A stretch of 15,751 nt of DNA from Actinomycetota bacterium (GTDB lineage: Bacteria > Actinomycetota > Actinomycetes > Nanopelagicales > Nanopelagicaceae). A model generated the notes under the pieces. That model saw only the letters and a list, made by a program, of their open reading frames with translations. It did no database searches and was not told the origin of the DNA. Both the position numbers and the translations under genes were made by a program. The stretch is from NCBI GenBank assembly GCA_947452525.1, contig CANGCW010000009.1:1-15751 (forward strand), given 5' to 3'. Below, piece after piece: positions 6,621 to 13,544 of this stretch. Within the stretch, counting starts at the first letter, position 1. Each line of letters begins with the position of its first letter.

Positions 6621-7401
6621 TCCAGAAAATAACGCTCCAGAGGAATTTGATTTATTTGGAACACCTGCCGATGATAATCTCAAAGAAGTTCTCGCTCACA
6701 GAAGTTACAAGTGGGCCAATAAGACAACCGTAGCTCTCGGAGTAGCGCTATTGATCGCGAGTTCAGCGTCGGTCGGCGCTTGGTATGGACACCGTACTTC
6801 ATCCTCAAACTCAGGGGCCGCCTCGTTCGCAGCATTTTCTAGTCGGTTGGCAGGTCTTGGTGGAGGAGGTGCCAATCTTCCTTCGGGAGGATTCGGTGGA
6901 GGTGGCGGCAGAGGTGTGAGTGGCACGGTTAACAGTGTTAGTGGCGACAAAGTCACCATAACGATTGACAATCGTGGATCGTCCAGCCTTGCAAATGCGA
7001 AGACAGGCGATTCTGTGACTGTTCGTGCATCAGGAAATGGAAGCGGCGTGGCAACTCCCATCGTTGCACCATCGCCATCCGCAAGCGATAAAGCAAAGAG
7101 CTCGACTAAGAAATCCTCACAGGGTGGCTCACCCACTGCAACTGCACGTCCAACTCTCTCTTCGGGCACCCAGCGGCCATTTGCGGGAGGAGGAGCAGGA
7201 GGGCCAGGAGGCGGTCCCGGCTTTAATAACCCTGAATTCACAGCATGTCTCAAGGCAAACGGAGTCACTATCACCGCGGGAGCTCGCCCCGATCGAAATG
7301 ATCCAAAGTTTGCAGCGGCACTTCAAGCATGCGTTGCAAAACTAGGCGGTGGAATGCCGGGTGGAGGCGCACCTACAGGTGCACCGAACTCTAATCCTTA
7401 A
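6613..7401 (+). CDS. membrane-anchored Gly-rich protein with C-terminal two-cysteine domain (exporter-linked, unknown function)
   Basis: A 262-residue protein I cannot assign to a named function. An acidic cytosolic tail (1-30) leads to one membrane helix (about 38-58). A Gly-rich stretch follows (about 80-100, with GGFGGGGGRG). Next is a short beta-rich segment (about 101-140, VSGTVNSVSGDKVTITI onward) that resembles the small OB-like domains of secreted actinobacterial proteins. A Ser/Thr/Lys/Pro linker and more Gly runs precede a compact C-terminal segment, FTACLKANGV to LQACVAKLGG, with C212 and C240. The ATG lies inside the end of the permease gene (ATGAATAA), so it is co-translated with the exporter. 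Its stop overlaps the convergent aldo/keto reductase gene by 11 bp. It could be the exporter's cargo, a periplasm-side accessory or a surface protein. That it is a real gene is well supported; its role is guesswork. Confidence 0.75.
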   Translation: MNNPENNAPEEFDLFGTPADDNLKEVLAHRSYKWANKTTVALGVALLIASSASVGAWYGHRTSSSNSGAASFAAFSSRLAGLGGGGANLPSGGFGGGGGRGVSGTVNSVSGDKVTITIDNRGSSSLANAKTGDSVTVRASGNGSGVATPIVAPSPSASDKAKSSTKKSSQGGSPTATARPTLSSGTQRPFAGGGAGGPGGGPGFNNPEFTACLKANGVTITAGARPDRNDPKFAAALQACVAKLGGGMPGGGAPTGAPNSNP

Positions 7402-8326
7402 GCGAACTGAGAAGAGTTAATTCTTTCTCGGTGAGATGAACGACCTTGACGATATCTTCAAGTTGTTCAACTGTCCGCGCGCTTGCGATAGGGGTGGAGA
7501 TACTTGGCTGAGCACGTAACCAGGCGAGTGCAATGGAGGCGATGGATGCGCCGTGCTCTTTGGCAATCTGCTCCAATGCATCGACAACTGCGTAACCCTC
7601 TGCATTTTGGTACGAGGTAACGCCACCTGCGCGCACTGAATCAATAGTGACACCTGCACGGTACTTTCCTGTCAGAAAGCCACGCGCAAGGCCGAAGTAT
7701 GGAATGCCAGAGAGGCCTTCTTCGATAACAACGGGAGCAATCTCGCTCTCATAAGGATTGCGCTCGACGAGGTTATACATATTCTGAATTGCGACAAAGC
7801 TGGCAAAGCTATTGATGCGTGACACTTCCAGAGCTGCGCTCAATCGATCTGCAGAGTAGTTTGATGCTGCGATATAGCGGACCTTTCCACTCTTAACGGT
7901 TACATCGAAGGCCTCGAGGCTCTCCTCCAGCGGTGTATTCGCATCGTCTTCATGTGCGTAATAGAGATCTACATAATCTGTCTGCAACGCTGCTAATGAA
8001 TCATCAATCGCTGCAGCAATGTTGGAGGCAGAGAGTCCAGGACGAGAACTCAACTTCGCCACCTTCGTTGCAATGACCATCTCAGAACGGTTGCCTCGTG
8101 CCTTCATCCATTCGCCGATAATCGCCTCAGAGTCATGGCCCTTATTACCCGGCGCCCACTCGGAGTACATATCGGCGGTATCAATAAAATTACCACCGTG
8201 AGCGACGTAGGCGTCAAGAACAGCAAAAGACTCATCTTTATCTGCAGACCAGCCAAAGACATTGCCACCAAGGCAGAGTGGATGAACAGCGAGGTCGGTC
8301 TTTGGGAGGGTTAACTTTAAGCTCAT
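7391..8326 (-). CDS. aldo/keto reductase
   Basis: A 311-residue NADP(H)-dependent oxidoreductase of the TIM-barrel aldo/keto reductase superfamily, cytosolic. The catalytic tetrad is visible: D49 (FIDTAD), Y54 (MYSEW), K88 (IATKV) and H125 (YYAHEDD). The stretch YSEWAPGNKGHDSEAIIGEW belongs to the bacterial subgroup often annotated only as aldo/keto reductase. The physiological substrate is probably a sugar or small aldehyde and is not known. It is divergently transcribed from a sugar kinase across 25 bp, suggesting shared control and a role in sugar metabolism. Its 3' end overlaps the export operon's last gene by 11 bp. A likely leaderless -10 (TAGATT) sits 6 nt before the ATG. Confidence 0.92.
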   Translation of the reverse strand: MSLKLTLPKTDLAVHPLCLGGNVFGWSADKDESFAVLDAYVAHGGNFIDTADMYSEWAPGNKGHDSEAIIGEWMKARGNRSEMVIATKVAKLSSRPGLSASNIAAAIDDSLAALQTDYVDLYYAHEDDANTPLEESLEAFDVTVKSGKVRYIAASNYSADRLSAALEVSRINSFASFVAIQNMYNLVERNPYESEIAPVVIEEGLSGIPYFGLARGFLTGKYRAGVTIDSVRAGGVTSYQNAEGYAVVDALEQIAKEHGASIASIALAWLRAQPSISTPIASARTVEQLEDIVKVVHLTEKELTLLSSLKD

Positions 8327-8332
8327 GCAGTA

Positions 8333-8338
8333 AATCTA
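8333..8338 (-). promoter_or_regulatory. leaderless -10 box (TAGATT) of the aldo/keto reductase gene
   Basis: Read on the minus strand, TAGATT is followed by TACTGC and then the ATG, a 6-nt spacing that puts the transcription start at the A of the ATG. It lies one base from the opposing kinase box. Any -35 region would lie at or just inside the start of the kinase gene. Confidence 0.5.
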
Positions 8339-8339
8339 A

Positions 8340-8345
8340 TAAGGT
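8340..8345 (+). promoter_or_regulatory. leaderless -10 box (TAAGGT) of the sugar kinase gene
   Basis: TAAGGT is followed by TCTCGC and ATG 8352, the same 6-nt spacing as other starts here. The match is less canonical than TATAAT but keeps T1, A2 and T6. There is no room for a leader or Shine-Dalgarno between the divergent genes. Confidence 0.42.
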
Positions 8346-8351
8346 TCTCGC

Positions 8352-9281
8352 ATGTCACCAAATGCTAACGAGAAGCCAATCTGGATAGCTGGTGAGGCTC
8401 TTATAGACCTCATACCAACTGAACGCATGGGCGAAAATCGTGTGCCGATTGTCGGCGGTGGTCCTGCTAACTCTGCGCGCGCCCTCTCGCGCCTTGGCAT
8501 GAACGCTTACTTTATCGATGGCATCTCTACCTCGGAATATGGCGAGATGGCGAAGCAGGTTCTCCTCGAAGACGGCGTGAATCTCGATCACGCAAATTTC
8601 ACTGATGCCCCAGCAGGTACTGCAAAGGTCTCACTTGATGCAAATGGCGGCGCGAGCTACATATTTACTCTTGAAGGAACCGCGACCTTTAACTTCGATC
8701 GAAGCTGGTTGCCAAAACCAAGTGAAAATATCCCTGCTGCACTCTTGCTTGGAACACTTGGCCTCTTGGTTGAGCCAGGCGCATCAGAGTTGTTTGAGTG
8801 GACAAAGGGCGTTGCAAAGTTTGCCCCCATCATCCTTGATCCAAATATCCGTTCATCAGTTATTAGTGATCGCGCTAAGTACCAAGCAATCGTCGATAAG
8901 TGGGTTGCAATCTCGCAGGTTGTAAAAGTGAGCGAGGATGACATTGCCTGGCTTTACCCAGATCTCACCCAAGAGGGCGTCGCGCAGATGTGGCTATCTC
9001 AGGGAGTTGCACTTGTCGTCATCACGCTCGGTGCCAATGGAATTCGTGCCTTCACTTCTCGCGGAGAGGTAAGCACCCCAGGCGTGAAGGTCGAAGTTGT
9101 CGATACCGTTGGCGCAGGCGACACGGTTGGTGCCGTGCTCGTTGAGGGCGTTGTGAAGCACGGCCTTGAGAATCTTCACGGCGAGCTCCTACGCACTGTC
9201 TTAGCCCGTGCCGCAGCCGCTGCAGCTATCACCTGCTCTCGCGCAGGAGCCCAGCCACCGTTCGCTCACGAATTACAGTAG
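8352..9281 (+). CDS. PfkB/ribokinase-family sugar kinase (fructokinase-like)
   Basis: A 309-residue cytosolic ATP-dependent carbohydrate kinase. The N-terminal substrate-binding glycines GGGPANSARALSRLG (35-49) and the C-terminal signature DTVGAGDT (251-258) are both present. D257 is the expected catalytic base and GAG forms the anion hole. NIRSS at about 165 resembles the D/N-x-N-x-R element of fructokinases. Length is normal for the family. The downstream gene, 9 nt away, is an aldose-1-epimerase homologue, and the divergent neighbour is an aldo/keto reductase, so a small sugar-use cassette is likely. Fructose is the best guess for substrate. Other PfkB substrates such as 2-keto-3-deoxygluconate or a nucleoside cannot be excluded. 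Confidence 0.88.
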   Translation: MSPNANEKPIWIAGEALIDLIPTERMGENRVPIVGGGPANSARALSRLGMNAYFIDGISTSEYGEMAKQVLLEDGVNLDHANFTDAPAGTAKVSLDANGGASYIFTLEGTATFNFDRSWLPKPSENIPAALLLGTLGLLVEPGASELFEWTKGVAKFAPIILDPNIRSSVISDRAKYQAIVDKWVAISQVVKVSEDDIAWLYPDLTQEGVAQMWLSQGVALVVITLGANGIRAFTSRGEVSTPGVKVEVVDTVGAGDTVGAVLVEGVVKHGLENLHGELLRTVLARAAAAAAITCSRAGAQPPFAHELQ

Positions 9282-9284
9282 GTT
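9279..9284 (+). promoter_or_regulatory. leaderless -10 box (TAGGTT) overlapping the kinase stop codon
   Basis: The TAG that ends the kinase gene is the first half of TAGGTT, which lies 6 nt before ATG 9291. The epimerase gene could therefore have its own leaderless transcript as well as read-through from the kinase gene. Confidence 0.4.
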
Positions 9285-9290
9285 GAAGTA

Positions 9291-10061
9291 ATGCAAAACA
9301 TTGATGGTGCAGAGATTTCAATTGCAATTGATTTAGATCAAGGTGCACGTATCGCTTCGTTGCAATGGCGTGACCTCCAATTTGCAGTGCCCTTCAGAGG
9401 GACGCCACTCTCATGGGGTTGGTATGCAATGGCACCCTGGGCTGGTCGAATCGCCGATGGACTTCTATACGACAAGAACGATGATGAAATTATCTTGCCA
9501 ACTAACTGGTCGCCACCGCATGCGATTCACGGCTTTGGTTTTCACTCCTCATGGGAGGAGACCGGAACAGGTCGCGCTCGTTTAATTTTGCCCGAGCCAT
9601 ACTCCGGCGCTGTTGTAGAGCAACATATTGAGATTCTCGATGATGCCGTCCGTTGGTCACTGGAGTACGAGGCAAATGGTTGTGAATTGCCAGCATGGCT
9701 CGGTTTCCATCCGTGGTTCCCGCGTGAACTAGAGCGTGGAGAGATGGCAGAGGTCGAATTTAACGCGGTACATATGATGGAGCGCGGGGATGAAGGTTTG
9801 CCAACTGGTGAGTTGATCGCGCCGAAACAAGAGCCTTGGGATGATGCCTTTACCGATATTCGTGGAGTCCCATCTGTTGTATGGCCAGGAGCAGCGCGCA
9901 TAAGTATTGAGAGCGATGCGCCATATTGGGTTGTCTATACCGAGGATCCAGATGGCGTCTGTATCGAACCGCAGACTGCGCCACCTGATGCAGCAAACTT
10001 AGGAATTATTGGAGATCATTACATTGAGGCGCTTTTCACATTCTCCGAGGAGTTCGAGTAA
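9291..10061 (+). CDS. aldose 1-epimerase (mutarotase) family protein
   Basis: A 256-residue beta-sandwich sugar epimerase, cytosolic, expected to interconvert alpha and beta anomers of an aldose. Family landmarks: PWAGRI (49-54), H80 in HAIHGFGF (the HG motif), H140 in LGFHPWF, and the catalytic glutamate E226 in CIEPQTAPPDAAN. It is somewhat shorter than GalM of E. coli and closer to the short actinobacterial group, for which the sugar is rarely known. It follows the sugar kinase gene by 9 nt and probably works on the same substrate pool. A gene for a D-hexose-6-phosphate epimerase variant is a less likely alternative. Confidence 0.85.
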   Translation: MQNIDGAEISIAIDLDQGARIASLQWRDLQFAVPFRGTPLSWGWYAMAPWAGRIADGLLYDKNDDEIILPTNWSPPHAIHGFGFHSSWEETGTGRARLILPEPYSGAVVEQHIEILDDAVRWSLEYEANGCELPAWLGFHPWFPRELERGEMAEVEFNAVHMMERGDEGLPTGELIAPKQEPWDDAFTDIRGVPSVVWPGAARISIESDAPYWVVYTEDPDGVCIEPQTAPPDAANLGIIGDHYIEALFTFSEEFE

Positions 10062-10098
10062 CACGGGGTCGTTGATAAAGGTGCGTTAACCCGTAAGA

Positions 10099-11466
10099 AT
10101 GGGTTTTATGAAGCAGATAAATCGCGATCACCTGAAGAAGCTCATGGCAAAGGAAGAGGAGCGCTTCCTCGTTCTACATCCCAAGAGCGGACACCTCTTT
10201 AACGAGGCGAAAGCCGTCATGACAAATGGCGTACCGATGTCGTGGATGTCGAAGTGGCCTGGTGCTTATCCGGTCTTCGTAGATTCAGCGCACGGCGCAT
10301 ACTTCACAGATGTTGATGGTCAGAAATATATCGACCTCTGCCTCGGTGATACCGGATCGATGACCGGCCACTCTCCCAAGGAGACCGTAGCTGCTATCAC
10401 TGCTCAGATGGAGCGCGGAATTACCGCGATGCTTCCCACAGAAGATGCGCTCTTAGTCTCCAAGGAGTTGGCGCGACGCTTCGGACTTCCTAAGTGGCAA
10501 TTCACGGTATCTGCGACTGATGCGAATCGTTGCGTCATTCGCTACTCCCGCCTTGTTACGGGCAAGAGGAAGGTCATCGTTATCGATGCTTGCTATCACG
10601 GCTCAGTCGATGAGACCTTCGCAACCCTGAATGAGAAGGGCGAAACAATCATGCGCCCTGGAAATATCGGCGCACCTGTCGATCTGAGCGAGACCACTCG
10701 CGTCGTTGAATTTAATAACCTCGCCTCGATGGAGGCGGCTCTCGCGCATGGTGATGTCGCTGCAATCCTGATGGAGCCAGCGATGACCAATATCGGCATC
10801 GTTCTTCCAGACGAGGGCTACCTTGAAGCGGTCGGAGATCTCGCAAAGAAATATGGTGCGATGTGGATCATCGATGAGACTCACACAATCTCGATGGGCG
10901 CAGGAGGAATGACTGCGAAGATGGGTCTTAAGCCAGATTTCTTTACTATCGGTAAAGCAATCGCAGGCGGACTTCCAACCGGAACATTTGGAATGACAGA
11001 TGAAGTTGCAGCCGCGATTATGGCGAAGACGGACCGTTCCATTATTGACACTGGTGGAATCGGCGGAACCCTCGCAGGTAACGCGCTCAGCCTGGCAGCA
11101 ATGCGCGCCACCCTCACCAAAGTCCTTACAGATCAAGCCTTTGAGCGGATGATTGAACTCGGTCAGCGGTGGTGCGATGGTGTTGAGGCGGCTATCAAGG
11201 AGTTCGATCTTCCTTGGCACTGCTCACGCCTTGGTGCGCGCGGTGAGTATCTCTTCCAAGCAACTGCTCCACGCACGGGTCGCGAGGCAGCTGATGCTGG
11301 CGACTTCGAACTCGAGCAGTACATCCACTTACGCATGTTGAATGATGGAATTCTGATTACACCATTCCACAACATGGCACTTGTATCACCTGAGACTTCG
11401 CAAGCTGATATTGATGCGCACACCGCAGTATTTAGAGCGATGTGTGCTGACTTGGTGCTTGCCTAA
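10099..11466 (+). CDS. class III PLP-dependent aminotransferase (glutamate-1-semialdehyde aminomutase-like)
   Basis: A 455-residue fold-type I PLP enzyme. K286 in TIGKAIAGGLPTG is the Schiff-base lysine, D259 in IIDETHT contacts the pyridine nitrogen, and YHGS (166-169) stacks on the cofactor. It resembles the HemL and beta-amino-acid transaminase branches, but is not an obvious hemL: no haem genes are adjacent. The phosphate-loop segment reads SATDAN (138-143), where the branch usually has S-G-T/S-E-A. The reaction is therefore transamination or an aminomutase step on an unknown amino donor. ATG 10099 and ATG 10108 are both possible starts; neither has a Shine-Dalgarno. The 3' end overlaps convergent mshD by 4 bp. 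Family assignment is secure; substrate is open. Confidence 0.87.
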   Translation: MGFMKQINRDHLKKLMAKEEERFLVLHPKSGHLFNEAKAVMTNGVPMSWMSKWPGAYPVFVDSAHGAYFTDVDGQKYIDLCLGDTGSMTGHSPKETVAAITAQMERGITAMLPTEDALLVSKELARRFGLPKWQFTVSATDANRCVIRYSRLVTGKRKVIVIDACYHGSVDETFATLNEKGETIMRPGNIGAPVDLSETTRVVEFNNLASMEAALAHGDVAAILMEPAMTNIGIVLPDEGYLEAVGDLAKKYGAMWIIDETHTISMGAGGMTAKMGLKPDFFTIGKAIAGGLPTGTFGMTDEVAAAIMAKTDRSIIDTGGIGGTLAGNALSLAAMRATLTKVLTDQAFERMIELGQRWCDGVEAAIKEFDLPWHCSRLGARGEYLFQATAPRTGREAADAGDFELEQYIHLRMLNDGILITPFHNMALVSPETSQADIDAHTAVFRAMCADLVLA

Positions 11467-12338
11467 GCTCTCACCTTGTAAAGCAGGTCACGGCCCCATT
11501 CGGTAAAGCCAAGAGATTTGTAGAGCTCTTGCGCTGCAGTGTTCTCGGCATCTACGTAGAGCATCGCAGATTGAATGGATTGTGACCTAATGTAGTGAAG
11601 ACCAGCAATCACCATCTCGCGACCTAACCCCTGTCGATGTAGTGAGGGATCTACGGCCATAATGTATATCTCACCAACCGGGTTGAGAGTGTGGAGCTTC
11701 GTCCAGCAGAAAGCGGAGATCTTGCCCGCATCCTCTTTAATCAAGAGGCCATTCGCATCGAACCACTCTTCATTAAGACGAATATCTAAATCCTTGAGCG
11801 TCCATCCGCTCTGTTCTGGATGTCCTTCGAATGCTCGGTTATTTAACTCAACCCAAGCTTCCCCATCGGCAACTGTAAATGCACGTGTTGCGATCTGGAT
11901 ATGGGGAAGTGGTTCCATGAGAGATCTACGCATCTGAATAACGGTGCGGACCTTTGTGAAGTTGTGATGGGAGGCAAGCCTCTGCGCAGCTGCTGAATCA
12001 CCATGGGACCAGAGGCGAAGTGAATCTGCCGTGTGCTTGCGGACCTTTTCAAGGAGCGCTCCGCCGATACCGCGACCTCTAAAGTCAGGGTGAACAACTA
12101 ACTCCGTAGATGGTCCTTCAACTAAATCCGTGGGATCGATATGGGCGTATGCCGCAATGCGGTCTCCATCCAGGGCCAAGAGATGGCGATCATTCTTCTC
12201 ACTACCGTAACGGAGCGCCAAGAGAACATTCTCTGCAATAGCGGGGGTCTCATCCACGGTGCTTGCGGCAGCAATCAGAGCAAGCACCTCATTGCGGAGG
12301 GTCTTATCGAGCTCTTCGAAGTAGCGGTACTCGACCAT
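11463..12338 (-). CDS. mshD: mycothiol synthase (MshD)
   Basis: A 291-residue protein with two tandem GNAT domains. It acetylates the cysteinyl amine of Cys-GlcN-Ins with acetyl-CoA, the last step of mycothiol synthesis in actinobacteria. The first acetyl-CoA loop is RGRGIG (87-92) and the second HRQGLG (234-239). The second domain ends with YVDAENTAAQELYKSLGF, typical of the catalytically active half. The middle segment NNRAFEGHPEQSGWT is close to the MshD-specific linker motif. Length matches the family. The ATG overlaps the stop of the upstream glnR gene (TAATG), so translation is coupled. Presence of this gene is strong evidence that the organism is an actinobacterium. Confidence 0.94.
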   Translation of the reverse strand: MVEYRYFEELDKTLRNEVLALIAAASTVDETPAIAENVLLALRYGSEKNDRHLLALDGDRIAAYAHIDPTDLVEGPSTELVVHPDFRGRGIGGALLEKVRKHTADSLRLWSHGDSAAAQRLASHHNFTKVRTVIQMRRSLMEPLPHIQIATRAFTVADGEAWVELNNRAFEGHPEQSGWTLKDLDIRLNEEWFDANGLLIKEDAGKISAFCWTKLHTLNPVGEIYIMAVDPSLHRQGLGREMVIAGLHYIRSQSIQSAMLYVDAENTAAQELYKSLGFTEWGRDLLYKVRA

Positions 12339-13045
12339 TAGTTCAATTCTTTAGCGTAAATCTCTTTACCTGGATATGAGAAGCGGTAGCCAACGTTTCG
12401 GACGGTACCAATAATCGCTTCAAATTCAGAGCCTAGTTTGGAACGCAGGCGTCGAATATGCACATCAACGGTACGAGTTCCACCGAAGTAGTCGTAACCC
12501 CAGATCTCTTGGAGAAGTTGAGCACGAGTAAAGACGCGACCAGGATGCTGGGCAAGGTACTTCAGAAGTTCAAACTCTTTAAAGGTGAGATCTAAAGTAC
12601 GGCCCTTAATCTTTGCAGTGTAAGTGCTCTCATCAATAATGACATCACCAGCACGAATCTCTCGGAGTGATGGATCAGCAGCAACGAGTGAATCCTGAAA
12701 CTTGCCAATGTTAATTTTAATTCGCGCATCAACTTCTGCAGGACCCGCCGAGTCGAGGATGACATCATGAAATCCCCAATCAGCATTGAGCGCTGTGAGA
12801 GCGCCCTCTGTCGCGATCGCGATCAGCGGGGAGGAGAGGCCGGTTGTTGTAATGAGGCGCATAAAAGATTTTGCAGCGGGAAGGTCTCTTCTGCAATCGA
12901 TGAAGATGCAATCAGTTTGCGGAATGTCCACGAGGACTGAAGCTTCAGCAGGAAGAATTCTTACTTGATGTTGCAACAGGGCAAGACTTGGAAGCACTTC
13001 AGCGCTGGCACCGAGCGTATTGGTGAGGAGAAGAATTCTTGCCAT
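12338..13045 (-). CDS. glnR: GlnR-type orphan OmpR-family response regulator
   Basis: A 235-residue regulator with a receiver-like domain (1-115) and a winged-helix DNA-binding domain (about 130-228). GlnR proteins control nitrogen assimilation genes in actinobacteria. The domain boundaries and the stretches LTNTLGASAEVLPSLALL, LDLTFKEFELLKYLAQHPGR and GTRTVDVHIRRLRSKLG match the GlnR pattern I know. D50 is kept, but the usual N-terminal acidic pair of a phosphorylated receiver is replaced by LLLTN. That fits orphan GlnR function without a histidine kinase; none is nearby. It is co-translated with mshD (1-nt overlap) and diverges from a thioredoxin gene across 21 bp. A close paralogue would be the alternative. 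Confidence 0.9.
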   Translation of the reverse strand: MARILLLTNTLGASAEVLPSLALLQHQVRILPAEASVLVDIPQTDCIFIDCRRDLPAAKSFMRLITTTGLSSPLIAIATEGALTALNADWGFHDVILDSAGPAEVDARIKINIGKFQDSLVAADPSLREIRAGDVIIDESTYTAKIKGRTLDLTFKEFELLKYLAQHPGRVFTRAQLLQEIWGYDYFGGTRTVDVHIRRLRSKLGSEFEAIIGTVRNVGYRFSYPGKEIYAKELN

Positions 13046-13055
13046 AAGAGGTGCA

Positions 13056-13061
13056 AGAATA
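13056..13061 (-). promoter_or_regulatory. -10 box (TATTCT) of glnR-mshD, overlapping the thioredoxin promoter
   Basis: On the minus strand TATTCT lies 10 nt before the glnR ATG, giving a leader of only about 4 nt. The plus-strand hexamer AAGAAT (13055-13060), placed 6 nt before the thioredoxin GTG, is almost its complement, so both divergent promoters would use the same bases. Confidence 0.45.
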
Positions 13062-13066
13062 CTCTC

Positions 13067-13483
13067 GTGAACTCACTCGCTCCACTCCTTATTGTGCTGG
13101 CGCTCGCCTCCGTATACGGAGTCTGGTATCAGAAGAGCCGTGGCACGGTAAAAAGCCCTAAAAATAAGGCTCCAGAGCCCCTTTTGAGCGAGCAGGAGAT
13201 CGGTAAGGACTACGGTGAACGTGTCACCCTCGTTCAGTTCTCATCGGCCTTCTGCACTCCCTGCCGGGCAACGAAGGCGCTCCTCACCCAGATCGCTGAT
13301 GAGTCGAGCGATATCGCCTATGCCGAGGTTGATGCCGAGTCACACTTGGAACTCGTCCGTCGTCTCCATATCCACTCAACACCTACAACTCTCATTCTCG
13401 ATCGTGACGGTGTAGAGATTGCACGCGCAGTTGGTGCACCAAAGAGAAGTGAAGTTCTTGCCTCACTCTCGCACATCGCATAA
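13067..13483 (+). CDS. membrane-anchored thioredoxin-family protein
   Basis: A 138-residue thioredoxin-fold protein with an N-terminal membrane anchor (about 4-21) and the redox motif CTPC (63-66) in FSSAFCTPCRATK. The cis-proline loop is STPT, in LHIHSTPTTLIL. The orientation of the domain is most likely cytosolic or surface-attached; the sequence does not settle it. I chose GTG 13067: the open frame extends back to ATG 12965, but that would overlap the divergent glnR gene and prepend sequence unlike the family. With the GTG the length fits the short ThiX-like proteins that sit beside glnR and DUF4395 genes in other actinobacteria. The role is probably thiol-disulphide exchange with the DUF4395 partner encoded 61 nt downstream. 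Confidence 0.82.
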   Translation: MNSLAPLLIVLALASVYGVWYQKSRGTVKSPKNKAPEPLLSEQEIGKDYGERVTLVQFSSAFCTPCRATKALLTQIADESSDIAYAEVDAESHLELVRRLHIHSTPTTLILDRDGVEIARAVGAPKRSEVLASLSHIA

Positions 13484-13532
13484 ATAACTATCTGCGAATT
13501 ACCTGCAACTAGTGTTCTGATAACTCACTCTT

Positions 13533-13538
13533 TACGAT
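13533..13538 (+). promoter_or_regulatory. leaderless -10 box (TACGAT) of the DUF4395 gene
   Basis: TACGAT is followed by TACGCA and ATG 13545, again 6 nt. The 61-base gap after the thioredoxin gene contains no Shine-Dalgarno and no clear terminator. This suggests the DUF4395 gene has its own start of transcription. Confidence 0.5.
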
Positions 13539-13544
13539 TACGCA

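Noticed and set aside
6705..7274. 189-codon open frame on the minus strand
   Set aside because: It is Pro-rich only because it is antisense to Gly-rich codons of the exporter-linked protein; there is no start signal and no recognisable domain.
10088..10105. AACCC/GGGTT inverted repeat before the aminotransferase, as a terminator
   Set aside because: The stem is only 5 bp with an 8-nt loop and it includes the start codon; too weak to call a terminator or attenuator.
10603..11220. 205-codon open frame on the minus strand
   Set aside because: It lies wholly antisense to the well-supported aminotransferase and has no coherent domain or motif.
12965..13066. Long N-terminal extension of the thioredoxin gene from ATG 12965
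   Set aside because: It would lie opposite the start of glnR, and the added residues are basic and irregular. GTG 13067 gives a clean membrane anchor and normal family length.
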